Assembly: GCA_025757685.1 (NCBI GenBank)
Contig: CP107220.1
Coordinates: 1,633,501 to 1,697,500, forward strand
DNA from: Oscillospiraceae bacterium
GTDB taxonomy: Bacteria > Bacillota > Clostridia > Oscillospirales > Acutalibacteraceae
Reading direction: 5' to 3'
Length of the DNA: 64,000 nt
Position 1 is the stretch's first letter. The number at the start of each line of letters is the position of its first letter. This document shows positions 1 through 8,176 of this stretch, in pieces. The position numbers and the translations under genes are program-made. The notes under the pieces were generated by a model. The model saw nothing but the letters and a program-made list of their open reading frames with translations. It was not told the origin of the DNA and did no database searches.

Positions 1-642
1 AAACAGCAGCCCCCACATAGCCGCCTTAAACAGGCCGGAATGGGGATCAATGGCGGAGAAGGTCAGGCCTTTCTGTGCCATATACATAATGGACAGCACC
101 AAATAGTACACTGCGCCTACGCCGCAGATGATGGCGTGACCCTCAAAGCCAACGCCGCCCAGCTTGTAGTTCACCGGCCACTCCCAGGCCGCGTCCGGGT
201 GACCGTTAAAGAAAATACGGCGCTTCACTTCGCCGGTGCACTGCTTCACAGCCGTTACATTATGGCCGGTCTTTTCCGGGAAGCAGCGGTCAACCAGCTT
301 TTTGTACAGACCAAACTGCATAAATACAATGAACAGACCCACAACAATCAGCACCGCAGACAACAATGGGCAGAAGAAAAAGCAAACAATGGCCGCCAAC
401 ACAAAGGTGATGGTAAAGTAAATCCAACCAAAGAACGAGCCGGGGTTCTCCTTAAAGGACTCCACATCTGCCCGCTGGCAGCCGCAGTCTTTCTTCAGCA
501 CCTGGGCCATGTATTCACAGGCCTGCTGCTCACCCTTAGAGCCAGGCTCGCGCTTTTCAAAATCCCGGCAAATGTGGGTGATCTCATCCACCATGTAGTC
601 CGCATAGTGGTCTTTTTGATCAATAATGTGTTTTAGATCCAT
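1..642 (-). CDS. M28-like zinc peptidase with membrane segments, N-terminal part (runs off the left edge)
   Basis: Open from an ATG at 642 to the window edge (214 codons). A GGAAAGG ribosome site precedes the start. The N-terminus, MDLKHIIDQKDHYADYMVDE followed by a segment with FEKREPGSKGE, resembles the front of M28-family aminopeptidases, where a 'ReaGS.gE' stretch precedes the catalytic domain. Two hydrophobic stretches lie at about residues 75-115 and one at about 170-190, so it is probably membrane-embedded. The metal-binding residues would lie beyond the edge and cannot be checked. The family call is by resemblance. The gene is transcribed away from the MATE gene's 3' end, and about 215 bases before it hold no other gene. 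Confidence 0.6.
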   Translation of the reverse strand, partial: MDLKHIIDQKDHYADYMVDEITHICRDFEKREPGSKGEQQACEYMAQVLKKDCGCQRADVESFKENPGSFFGWIYFTITFVLAAIVCFFFCPLLSAVLIVVGLFIVFMQFGLYKKLVDRCFPEKTGHNVTAVKQCTGEVKRRIFFNGHPDAAWEWPVNYKLGGVGFEGHAIICGVGAVYYLVLSIMYMAQKGLTFSAIDPHSGLFKAAMWGLLF

Positions 643-857
643 AAAAATACCCCTTTCCTATAGCGCATCGGTCCACAGCGGCACGCCGCTACCCTCTCCC
701 AAAGGCAGCCTATCCTGCACAGCAAAATTTATGCAGCAACAGGCATGCAAAGACCAATTTGCCCTCGCATAATACGATACTTTAACTTTACCATAGGAAC
801 GATGTCTATTTTTGTCTAATTCGTTAACAATCTATGAATAAAATGTAAACACACGAT

Positions 858-2219
858 TTAAGGTTCCTTTTGTTCCGCCACGCCCTTGCGAATGACCCGA
901 TGAAGGGAGGTGAAATACAGCACCACCGCCAGCAGACAGGTGAGCACATCTGCCACCGGCTGGGTAACAATCACTCCATCATAGCCCCAAATACTACTCA
1001 GTGCCCAAATGACAAGACCGTAGATCACGCCCTGACCGCTAATGGACAGCACGAAGGCGCCCACCGCCTTGCCGGTGGCCTGGAAAACACAAGTGGTCAC
1101 CAGGGTAAAGGCATAAAATGCGGTGCCCAGCAACAACCGCCGCAGCATGGCAACCCCCAGGTCGTACACGCTGCCGTCCTGCATAAACAGGCGGATCAGC
1201 AGCGGCGCAGCAGCAAAGACAATCACAGTTAGCACCAAACCCAGCCCAATCGTAAACTGGTAAGAAAAGCGCAGCACCTGGCGCAGCCGCCGGTAATTCT
1301 GGGCGCCGTAATTGTAGCCGATCAGCGGCTGCACCCCAAAAGCAAAGCCGATGAGCACCAGCACGGCGATCATACTCACCTTTAGCGCAATGCCCATGGC
1401 CGCCACCTTATCCGTACCGTAAGGCACCAAAAACCGGTTGGTGATCAGCATACAAAAGCTCTGGGCAATATTGGTAATGGAAGCCGGTATACCGATGGCA
1501 AACACCTGACCCACCTCCTGGCGGCTCACTCGCAGCAGCCGAATATTCACAGACAAATGGCGGCTGCGCCGTACCAGGAACCACACATAGTACAGATCCG
1601 TAAACACATAGCCGATCACCGTGGCAATGGCCGCGCCGGCAGCCCCCAATTTGCAGCCAAAGATCAACACCGGATCCAGCACAATATTCACCACAGCGCC
1701 CAAAACAGAGCCGATCATGGACGCGTTGGCAAATCCCTCGGTACGCAGCTGGTTACACGGGGTGAAGGACAAAATGATAAACGGCGCGCCGACGGCGATC
1801 CAGGTATAATAATCCCGGGCGTACTGCACCGTGTCTGCCTGGGCGCCCAGCGCCGTCAGCAGCGGCGTGCGCAAAAGCAACAGTAGCGCTGTAATGCCCA
1901 CGCCGGTAAACAACGCACCGTAAAAGCAAAACACGCTCAGTCGCTTGCCGTCTTGGTCCCGCTTTTGGCCAAACAAGCGGGAGATAAAAGAACTGCCACC
2001 CAGGCCGAAAATATCGCCTACGGCGATCATCAGGGTAAACACCGGCGAACCCAGCGCCACACCGGCCACCAGGTGGGCATTGCCGGTTTTGGCGATAAAA
2101 TAGGTGTCCACCATATTGTACACCAGCGACACCACCATACTCAGCACCACCGGCAGCGCCAGCTTAAAGAAAGCCTTACGCACCGGCATTTGCTCAAACA
2201 GGGCGTTCTTTTGCTCCAT
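858..2219 (-). CDS. MATE family multidrug/cation efflux transporter
   Basis: A 453-residue polytopic membrane protein with about twelve hydrophobic helices in two homologous halves, the usual length for MATE exporters. The typical opening is visible (ALPVVLSMVVSLVYNMVDTY, around residues 20-40), and so is the second-half G.Q.L.GYNYGA motif near residue 300. MATE proteins export cationic drugs or metabolites using Na+ or H+ gradients; the substrate cannot be told here. A strong AAAGGAG site precedes the ATG at 2219. It is divergent from the ECF S-component gene at 2410. This is one of three MATE genes in the window. Confidence 0.93.
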   Translation of the reverse strand: MEQKNALFEQMPVRKAFFKLALPVVLSMVVSLVYNMVDTYFIAKTGNAHLVAGVALGSPVFTLMIAVGDIFGLGGSSFISRLFGQKRDQDGKRLSVFCFYGALFTGVGITALLLLLRTPLLTALGAQADTVQYARDYYTWIAVGAPFIILSFTPCNQLRTEGFANASMIGSVLGAVVNIVLDPVLIFGCKLGAAGAAIATVIGYVFTDLYYVWFLVRRSRHLSVNIRLLRVSRQEVGQVFAIGIPASITNIAQSFCMLITNRFLVPYGTDKVAAMGIALKVSMIAVLVLIGFAFGVQPLIGYNYGAQNYRRLRQVLRFSYQFTIGLGLVLTVIVFAAAPLLIRLFMQDGSVYDLGVAMLRRLLLGTAFYAFTLVTTCVFQATGKAVGAFVLSISGQGVIYGLVIWALSSIWGYDGVIVTQPVADVLTCLLAVVLYFTSLHRVIRKGVAEQKEP

Positions 2220-2409
2220 ATCCGCGTCTCCTTTTATTTATTACAATATTATTATACACAACATCCGTTTGTCCGGGTATGGTAGCACACCGGGCGGCCA
2301 ATGTCAACCCTACGCCAACTGTACACGGAATTTTTCTGTATTTTGTATATTGAAAAGGGGACACCATGGTCGTAAAATAGACACATCTTAAAAGAAAAGG
2401 AGACTTTGT

Positions 2410-2961
2410 ATGCAACAGTCTAAAAAAGTCAATGTCCGTTACATCACCTTTACCGCCGTGATGGCCGCGCTGGTGTTTGTATTCACATTCACTTTCAAGA
2501 TCCCCCTGGGTACCGGCTACACCCACCTGGGCGATATGATGATCTTCCTGGCCGCCTGGCTGCTGGGCGGCAAAAAGGCAGCCCCCGCTGCCGGTTTGGG
2601 CGCCTGCCTGGCTGATCTGGCCCTGGGCTATGCCGCCTGGATGGCTCCCACCTTTATCATCAAATGCCTGGCCGTGGCCATCTGCTGCCTGATCGCAGAA
2701 AAAGCCATGCACCGCAGCCTGCTGGGCTACGGCGTAGGTGCCGTTGCGGGCGGTGCGTTCCAGATCGGCGCATACACCCTGGCAAAGGTGCTGATGTATG
2801 ACAAGACCTACGCACTGACCACCCTGCCGGAACTGGCGATCCAGACCGCCGTAGGCATTGCGGTTGCCGGCGTACTGGTCGTGATTTTAACCAAGAGCGG
2901 CGCAGGTGCCAAATTACAGCGTATGGCCGGCGGCGCAGGTAAGGAGGCCAAAGCGGCATGA
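2410..2961 (+). CDS. ECF transporter S component (vitamin-uptake substrate-binding membrane subunit)
   Basis: A 183-residue integral membrane protein with about six hydrophobic helices, the size of ECF-type S components, which bind a vitamin or its precursor and dock onto a shared EcfA/A'/T module. The start VRYITFTAVMAALVFVFTF and the GYTHLGDMMIFLAAWLLGG segment (about residues 35-55) are typical of the family. No EcfA or EcfT gene lies nearby, so it would be a group II system using modules encoded elsewhere. AAAAGGAG precedes the ATG. It overlaps the start of the amidohydrolase gene by 4 bases and is co-transcribed with it. No riboswitch was recognised in the 190 bases upstream, so the vitamin is unknown. 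Confidence 0.85.
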   Translation: MQQSKKVNVRYITFTAVMAALVFVFTFTFKIPLGTGYTHLGDMMIFLAAWLLGGKKAAPAAGLGACLADLALGYAAWMAPTFIIKCLAVAICCLIAEKAMHRSLLGYGVGAVAGGAFQIGAYTLAKVLMYDKTYALTTLPELAIQTAVGIAVAGVLVVILTKSGAGAKLQRMAGGAGKEAKAA

Positions 2962-3683
2962 AGAAGATAGACGCACATTCTCATATCGGTTCCTTTGGCG
3001 GCTGGGCCGGCGTGGCCTTTACCGCAGAGAAGCTGCTGGAACAAATGGATGAGTACGAAATTGAAAAGACCTTTCTCACCGGCGCGTCTTTCCGGGACAA
3101 CGACACGGTGGCCAAGGCGTTCCACAAATACCCGGACAAGATCGTGCCCTTTGTATGGGTCAATCCCCTGCTGGACAATGTACCGGAGAAGCTGCACCAC
3201 TATGTGTGCGACGAGGGCTTTATGGGCATTAAAATGCAGCCCCTGTTTGACAGCTTTGTGGCTGACGATCCGGTGGTGTACCCGGTAATGGACTTTGCCC
3301 GGGAGCACAAGATCCCGGTGTTTATCCACTGCGGCCACCCGCCGTATTCCCTGCCTTGGAGCATTGCCCTGCTAGCCGAGCAATACCCGGATGTGCCGGT
3401 AACCATGATCCACATGGGCCACGGCCATGGGGTGTATATCGACGCCTCCATTAAGATGGCCAAACGCTATCCCAACCTGTATCTGGAAATGAGCGGTATG
3501 CCCATGGGCTGCAAGATTGCCGAGGCCTACAAAACCGTAGGCACTGATCGCATTATGTTTGGCATTGACTCTCCCTTCCACCACCCCTCGGTGGAGATCC
3601 AAAAGGTGCTGACCAGCGGCCTGACGGAGAAGGAGCAGGAGGATGTATTCTACAACAACGCCAAAAAACTGCTGAAGCTGTAA
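2958..3683 (+). CDS. Amidohydrolase family 2 (TIM-barrel metal-dependent hydrolase)
   Basis: A 241-residue protein with the amidohydrolase signature: an N-terminal DAHSHIG metal-binding motif (residues 5-11), an FIHCGHPP strand end (about 120-127), an MIHMGHG stretch (about 149-155) and a C-terminal FGIDSPFHHP motif (about 198-207) supplying the catalytic Asp. Family 2 enzymes (COG2159) hydrolyse or decarboxylate small ring or carboxylate substrates. It overlaps the preceding ECF S-component gene by ATGA, so the two form one operon; a role in processing the imported compound is an inference. A rho-independent terminator follows. Confidence 0.88.
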   Translation: MKKIDAHSHIGSFGGWAGVAFTAEKLLEQMDEYEIEKTFLTGASFRDNDTVAKAFHKYPDKIVPFVWVNPLLDNVPEKLHHYVCDEGFMGIKMQPLFDSFVADDPVVYPVMDFAREHKIPVFIHCGHPPYSLPWSIALLAEQYPDVPVTMIHMGHGHGVYIDASIKMAKRYPNLYLEMSGMPMGCKIAEAYKTVGTDRIMFGIDSPFHHPSVEIQKVLTSGLTEKEQEDVFYNNAKKLLKL

Positions 3684-3697
3684 AAATCATAGAAAAC

Positions 3698-3730
3698 AGC
3701 GGTGCTCATGGGAGCGCCGCTTTTCTTTTT
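3698..3730 (+). terminator. Rho-independent terminator after the amidohydrolase operon
   Basis: AGCGG-GCTC / GAGC-CCGCT hairpin followed by TTTTCTTTTT, 14 bases after the stop codon. Confidence 0.8.
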
Positions 3731-3790
3731 CACCGCCTTTCCCTTGCATAAAACGGACTTTATGCTATAATATAAATGAGGTGTAATTTT

Positions 3791-4294
3791 ATGGCAATGA
3801 AAGAAATTGATATTCGCGAAGTAAAAGAAAATCTGGTCCACCTGCTGGCTGACGAATGGGCGCTGGTCACCGCCGGGCGCGGCGATGCGCTGGGCACCAT
3901 GACCGTCAGCTGGGGCGGTATCGGCGAGCTGTGGGGCAAGGATATGGCCACCATTTATATTCGACCCCAGCGCTATACAAAGAAGTTTTTGGACGAGAAC
4001 AACTACTTTACCCTGAGTTTTTACCCGGAGCAGTACAAGGACGCCCTGCGTCTTTGCGGCAGCAAAAGCGGGCGGGAGATCAACAAGGTAGAGGCCACCG
4101 GCCTGACCCCCTGCTACTACGAAAAAGCCCCTTACTTTGAGGAGGCTAAGCTGGTGCTGGTGTGCCGCAAGGTGGCGGTCAGCGCGTTTGAGCCGTCCCA
4201 GTTCCTGGACTCCGGCATTATGCAGAACTATGCGCAAAACGATTTTCACGCCATTTATTACGGTGCGATCGAAAAGGTATTGATTTCAGAGTAG
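3791..4294 (+). CDS. Flavin reductase-like FMN-binding protein
   Basis: A 167-residue soluble protein of the flavin reductase-like (DIM6/NTAB) type: a split beta-barrel that binds FMN and reduces flavin or a bound acceptor with NAD(P)H. It shows the family pattern of an early 'W.L.TAG....LGTMTVSWGG.GELWGK' region (about residues 22-48), 'IYIRPQRYT' (about 55-63) and a Y-ALRLCGSKSGR stretch (about 85-95). The start is set at 3791 because GAGGTG lies 7 bases upstream; an in-frame ATG at 3776 would sit on that site. It is monocistronic between a terminator and the SRP RNA promoter. Confidence 0.82.
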   Translation: MAMKEIDIREVKENLVHLLADEWALVTAGRGDALGTMTVSWGGIGELWGKDMATIYIRPQRYTKKFLDENNYFTLSFYPEQYKDALRLCGSKSGREINKVEATGLTPCYYEKAPYFEEAKLVLVCRKVAVSAFEPSQFLDSGIMQNYAQNDFHAIYYGAIEKVLISE

Positions 4295-4308
4295 ATCTGT
4301 GCTATACT
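4280..4308 (+). promoter_or_regulatory. Sigma-A promoter of the SRP RNA
   Basis: TTGATT, 17-base spacer, TATACT. The -10 ends about 7-12 bases before the start of the SRP RNA helix. It overlaps the end of the flavin reductase gene. Confidence 0.75.
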
Positions 4309-4314
4309 GTAATG

Positions 4315-4485
4315 CACAAAAGGCAGAGCACTGCCCATAGTTTATAATGTAGCGTATGGGCCCTGTGCGACGGGATGCTACGAACCTTGTCAGGCGGGGA
4401 ACCGAGCAGCAATAAGTGGATGTTTCTGTGCGCCGCAGACCAGTCTGTACGTTACATTATACCCTATGGCGGCTCTGCCTTTTTC
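4315..4485 (+). ncRNA. ffs: Signal recognition particle RNA (large, Alu-containing form)
   Basis: The RNA scaffold of the signal recognition particle, which binds Ffh and targets nascent membrane proteins. The 5' AGGCAGAGC pairs with the 3' GCTCTGCCT at 4472-4480, closing a long rod. The conserved apical domain is visible at about 4386-4415 (TTGTCAGG, a GGAA tetraloop, AGCAGCAATAAG). The length of about 165-170 nt suggests the longer Firmicutes form. Its place directly before dnaX is the classical Firmicutes arrangement. Exact ends are approximate. Confidence 0.88.
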
Positions 4486-4503
4486 ATTATTCAGGAGGTC
4501 CCT

Positions 4504-6234
4504 ATGTACCAGGTTTTATATCGTAAATACCGCCCGCGGGTCTTTGCCGATGTGTACGGCCAGGACCATGTGACCTCCACGCTGAAAAACGAGATCAAAG
4601 AGGGTCGCATTTCCCACGCCTATCTGTTTACCGGCTCCCGCGGCACCGGCAAGACCACCTGCGCCAAAATCTTGGCCAAGGCGGTAAACTGCCCCAACGC
4701 TGTGGACGGCGAGCCTTGCAACGCATGCGAGATCTGTAAAGGGCTGGACAGCGGCACCATCTACGATGTGGTAGAGATCGACGCCGCCTCCAACAACGGC
4801 GTAGACAATATCCGCGACCTGCGGGAGGAGGTCAACTACACCCCCACCCGCGGCAAGTACCGGGTCTACATTATCGACGAGGTGCACATGCTCTCCACCG
4901 GGGCATTCAATGCCCTGCTCAAGACGTTGGAGGAGCCGCCTGCTCATGTGATCTTTATTTTAGCCACCACAGAAGTGCACAAGCTGCCTGCCACCATTCT
5001 CAGCCGGTGCCAGCGCTTTGACTTTAAGCGTATTCAGCCGGAGACTATGGCGGTGCGCTTGCAGCAGGTGGCCGGACTGGAGGGCATGGAACTGGCACCG
5101 GATGCTGCCACCCTGATCGCCCGCATTGCAGACGGTGCCCTGCGAGACGGCCTGTCCATTTTGGATCAATGCGCCGGGCGCAGCAAGCAGATTACTGCCC
5201 AGCTGGTCAGCGAAGTGGCCGGTTTGGCCGGGCGCGAGGCGCTCTATCGCCTGTCTGACGCCGTACTGGCCCGGGACAGCAGCGCTGCTGTGGGAGAGCT
5301 GGCTCAGCTCCATGAGAACAGCTATGATATGGAACGGCTGTGCGTGGAGATGATCAATCACTTCCGCAACTTTATGATGGTCAAAACGGTGAAGAAAAGC
5401 CGCGAGCTGATCATCTGTACCGATGACGAATACAAGCATATTGAGGAGAGTGCCGGGCAGTTTACCCTGGCCCAAATTCTCCGTGGGCTGGACCTGTTCC
5501 AGTCTACTTTGGTAAAGATCAAGGGCGGCGCCACCCCGCGGATTGAGATGGAAATGGCCTTTGTCCGCCTGTGCGAGCCAAAGCTGGAGGCGGATTCGGA
5601 CTCTATCAACCAGCGCCTGTCTGCTCTGGAGCGAGCGATGCAAAACGGCGTGCCTGCCGCACCGGTCAAGACCGTGCAGTCCCCCGCTCCGGCGGCGCGC
5701 CCTGCACCGGCACAACCGACTGCGCCACCCACCCCGCAGCCCACGCCCGCAGCGGCAGCACCTGCGCCGGAGCCGGAGCCTATATCTGCGACTTCTGCGG
5801 AACCTGTATCTGCACCTGTTCCGGAGCCTGCGCCTGTACAGCCTGAACCGCCTGTCCCTCTGGAACCGGCAGCCGCGGCACCTTCCCCCGCCCCCGCAGC
5901 GGACAGCGAGCAGAAACTGTTTATGCAGTGGGCGGATTTGATGGAAATTCTACACCGCACAGACATTGCCCTGTTTGGCGTGCTCAGTGGCTCCCAGGGT
6001 TACACCCGGGGCGAGTTTTTCCTGATCGACAGTCCCAATCCCACCATCAAGGAGTTCATCAAGATCTCCACCCACGCCAAGGCCATTCGCGCGGCTCTCC
6101 ACGAGCTCACCGGCCACAACTACAAGCTGGGTTTGTTTAAGAAAAAATCCACCGAGCAAGCGCCCCGGCGGGACCCGTTAGAGGACCTGCTGAGCAAAGC
6201 ACGGGAAAATCATATTCAAATCGAAGAACATTAA
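4504..6234 (+). CDS. dnaX: DNA polymerase III gamma/tau subunit (clamp loader ATPase)
   Basis: A 576-residue AAA+ clamp-loader subunit. It shows a Walker A GSRGTGKTT (about residue 44), a four-cysteine zinc module (CPNAV...CNAC..C, about 64-79), Walker B with DEVHML (about 125) and the sensor/arginine-finger LSRCQRFDF (about 165-173). A Pro/Ala/Glu-rich linker of about 90 residues (about 370-465) precedes the C-terminal tau-like domain that contacts the polymerase. The start is the ATG at 4504 behind CAGGAGG; an upstream in-frame extension lies inside the SRP RNA and is not coding. It is the first gene of dnaX-ybaB-recR. Confidence 0.96.
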   Translation: MYQVLYRKYRPRVFADVYGQDHVTSTLKNEIKEGRISHAYLFTGSRGTGKTTCAKILAKAVNCPNAVDGEPCNACEICKGLDSGTIYDVVEIDAASNNGVDNIRDLREEVNYTPTRGKYRVYIIDEVHMLSTGAFNALLKTLEEPPAHVIFILATTEVHKLPATILSRCQRFDFKRIQPETMAVRLQQVAGLEGMELAPDAATLIARIADGALRDGLSILDQCAGRSKQITAQLVSEVAGLAGREALYRLSDAVLARDSSAAVGELAQLHENSYDMERLCVEMINHFRNFMMVKTVKKSRELIICTDDEYKHIEESAGQFTLAQILRGLDLFQSTLVKIKGGATPRIEMEMAFVRLCEPKLEADSDSINQRLSALERAMQNGVPAAPVKTVQSPAPAARPAPAQPTAPPTPQPTPAAAAPAPEPEPISATSAEPVSAPVPEPAPVQPEPPVPLEPAAAAPSPAPAADSEQKLFMQWADLMEILHRTDIALFGVLSGSQGYTRGEFFLIDSPNPTIKEFIKISTHAKAIRAALHELTGHNYKLGLFKKKSTEQAPRRDPLEDLLSKARENHIQIEEH

Positions 6235-6245
6235 AGGAGCATACT

Positions 6246-6590
6246 ATGAAAGCAAGACTTCCCCAGGGTATGGGCGGCGGACCGCAGAACATGCAGTCCA
6301 TGCTGCGCCAGGCCCAGAAGATGCAAGAGAACATTGAGGCCAAAAAGGCCGAACTGGAGGAGAAAGAATATGTGGTCTCTTCCGGCGGCGGCATGGTGGA
6401 AGTAACCGCCAACGGCAAGCACGAGATCAAAGCCATCGGCATCAACCCGGAAGTGGTAGACCCGGAGGATGTGGAAATGCTGGAGGATATGCTGCTGGCA
6501 GCCATTAACGAGGCCATGCGCAAGATCGACGAGGACTCGGAAAAAGAGCTGTCTGCCGTTACCGGCGGGCTGAACATTCCCGGTCTTTAA
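6246..6590 (+). CDS. YbaB/EbfC family nucleoid-associated protein
   Basis: A 114-residue DNA-binding protein of the YbaB/EbfC family. It has a central coiled-coil-forming helix (Q-rich MLRQAQKMQENIEAKKAELEE, about 20-40), the hallmark VEVTANGKHEIKAIGINPE strand region (about 55-73) and a C-terminal helix. The homodimer binds DNA broadly. It lies 11 bases after dnaX and just before recR, the conserved dnaX-ybaB-recR operon linked to DNA maintenance. An AAAGGAG site precedes the ATG. Confidence 0.95.
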   Translation: MKARLPQGMGGGPQNMQSMLRQAQKMQENIEAKKAELEEKEYVVSSGGGMVEVTANGKHEIKAIGINPEVVDPEDVEMLEDMLLAAINEAMRKIDEDSEKELSAVTGGLNIPGL

Positions 6591-6602
6591 TCGGTAAGCG
6601 GT

Positions 6603-7202
6603 ATGCGATATAATTTAGCCGCACTGCAAAATCTGGTAGACCAGTTTGAGCGTATGCAGGGCATTGGTCACAAGACTGCCCAACGCATGGCGTTCTATGT
6701 GCTGGGTTTGTCAGACGAAGAAACCCGGGCTTTTACCGACGCCATTACCGAAGCCCATACCAAGATCCACCAGTGCAAGATCTGCTGCAATCTGGCAGAG
6801 GAGGAGCTTTGCCCCATCTGCAAAAACCCGGCCCGGGACAAAAGCGTGGTCTGCGTGGTGGAGGATCCGCGGGATGTGGCCGCCATTGAGCGCACCCACG
6901 AGTATAACGGCACCTACCATGTACTCCACGGCGCCATCTCGCCTATGGACAATATCGGTCCGGACCAGATCCGCATTAAGGAGCTGCTGGCGCGACTGAA
7001 CGACGGCACGGTGGAGGAGGTCATTATGGCCACCAATCCTACCGTAGAGGGCGAGGCCACCGCTATGTATATCAGCCGGCTGCTGAAGCCCATGGGCATT
7101 ACTGTCAGCCGCCTGGCCTACGGCGTTCCGGTGGGCGCAGATTTGGAGTATGCCGACGAGGTCACCCTATCCAGAGCCTTGGAGGGGCGCAGCCTGATTT
7201 AA
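6603..7202 (+). CDS. recR: Recombination protein RecR
   Basis: A 199-residue recombination mediator that, with RecO and RecF, loads RecA at gaps. The domains appear in order: a helix-hairpin-helix (ERMQGIGHKTAQRMAFYVL, about 18-36), a four-cysteine zinc finger (CKICCNLAEEELCPIC, about 57-72), a Toprim domain with VVEDPRDVAAIE (about 80-92) and a C-terminal R-LAYGVPVGADLEYAD Walker-like stretch (about 172-187). It is full length and starts 12 bases after ybaB. Confidence 0.97.
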   Translation: MRYNLAALQNLVDQFERMQGIGHKTAQRMAFYVLGLSDEETRAFTDAITEAHTKIHQCKICCNLAEEELCPICKNPARDKSVVCVVEDPRDVAAIERTHEYNGTYHVLHGAISPMDNIGPDQIRIKELLARLNDGTVEEVIMATNPTVEGEATAMYISRLLKPMGITVSRLAYGVPVGADLEYADEVTLSRALEGRSLI

Positions 7203-7226
7203 CAAAAACAGAAAGGAGTGGGCGCT

Positions 7227-7691
7227 TTGGGAGAAGCAAAGCAAGTGATTGCCCGCAACAAAAAAGCGTTCCACGACTATTTTGTGCTGGACACTTACGA
7301 GGCGGGACTGGAGCTTTTCGGCACGGAGATTAAGTCCATTCGCCAGGGCAAAGTGAATTTGAAAGACAGCTGGTGCAGCATTGACGAGGGCCAAATGTAT
7401 GCCGTAGGGGTGCATATTTCCCCTTACGACCACGGCAATATTTTCAACCGGGATCCTATGCGCCGTAAGCGGCTGCTGCTGCATAAGAAAGAGATCCTCC
7501 GCCTGGCTGCAGACAGCCAGCAGCAGGGGCTGTCTGTCATTCCCTTGCAGCTGTATATTATCAAGGGCCGCGCCAAATTGGAGATCGGCCTGTGCAAGGG
7601 TAAAAAGCTCTATGATAAGCGGGCAGTGGCTGCCAAAAAGGCCTCTCAGCGAGACATTGACCGTGCACTGAAGGATCGGCAGCGGGACTAA
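7227..7691 (+). CDS. smpB: SsrA-binding protein SmpB
   Basis: A 154-residue tmRNA-binding protein needed for trans-translation. The family opening VIARNKKAFHDYF, followed by a TYEAGLELFGTEIKSIR segment, is clear, and the C-terminal basic tail ends KDRQRD. A TTG at 7227 is chosen as start because AAGGAG lies 8 bases upstream; a GTG at 7218 overlaps that site and would add three residues. Its own RNA partner, ssrA, follows 23 bases downstream, the usual Firmicutes pairing. Confidence 0.95.
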   Translation: MGEAKQVIARNKKAFHDYFVLDTYEAGLELFGTEIKSIRQGKVNLKDSWCSIDEGQMYAVGVHISPYDHGNIFNRDPMRRKRLLLHKKEILRLAADSQQQGLSVIPLQLYIIKGRAKLEIGLCKGKKLYDKRAVAAKKASQRDIDRALKDRQRD

Positions 7692-7714
7692 CCGCACCAA
7701 AATATAGATAAAAT

Positions 7715-8065
7715 GGGGATGAAAGGATTTCGACGGGTATAAAGAAGCACCGTAAGCGCATAGCGGAGTTGCACCGCTTAAAAAGTAACACCTTAAATTG
7801 AACTGACAATCATAAAACAGTAGCTCTGGCTGCTTAATTGCAGCCAGCGTTCTCGCTCTGAGGGCCACGGCAGGGATGAGAGCGTCGTTTAGTGGCGAAC
7901 TTGCACGGAGGAGCGTTCCGGCCCCCGTCAGGAATTAGGAACTACCGTAGCGCCCAGTCTGTTTGCCGGCGAAGCGTGAGGGGAACCCCCAGCGACAAAC
8001 TATATGCGTAGAAAGCGTTGCAGGCGTATATTCGGACGCGGTTTCGATTACCGCCATCTCCACCA
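7715..8065 (+). ncRNA. ssrA: Transfer-messenger RNA (tmRNA)
   Basis: Rescues stalled ribosomes together with SmpB. The 5' end GGGGATGAAAGGATTTCGAC and the 3' end CATCTCCACCA form the tRNA-like acceptor, with a TTCGATT T-loop at 8042-8048. The tag reading frame near 7808-7836 ends in the codons for DNHKTVALAA and a TAA stop, matching the known ...ALAA degron ending. The first tag residue is not certain. A strong terminator follows. Confidence 0.95.
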
Positions 8066-8066
8066 T

Positions 8067-8105
8067 AAAAGCAGGCGCACCCGGCGGGTGCGCCTGCTTT
8101 GTATT
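8067..8105 (+). terminator. Rho-independent terminator of ssrA
   Basis: Near-perfect hairpin AAAGCAGGCGCACCC / GGGTGCGCCTGCTTT followed by GTATTTATT. Confidence 0.85.
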
Positions 8106-8176
8106 TATTCTTTCGTAGCGCGTACATCCATTTCTCCGGCAGTGGCTGCCTTTACAACAGACAACAGCAAGCGGTG

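Noticed and set aside
40..636. A 198-residue plus-strand frame at the left edge
   Set aside because: The minus strand encodes a coherent peptidase-like protein with a good ribosome site over the same bases; the plus-strand frame is His/Gln-rich noise.
2220..2409. Riboswitch before the ECF S-component gene
   Set aside because: No TPP, FMN, cobalamin or other known conserved core was recognised in these bases.
4375..4503. N-terminal extension of DnaX from 4375
   Set aside because: It lies within the SRP RNA; the ATG at 4504 has CAGGAGG and matches the usual DnaX start.
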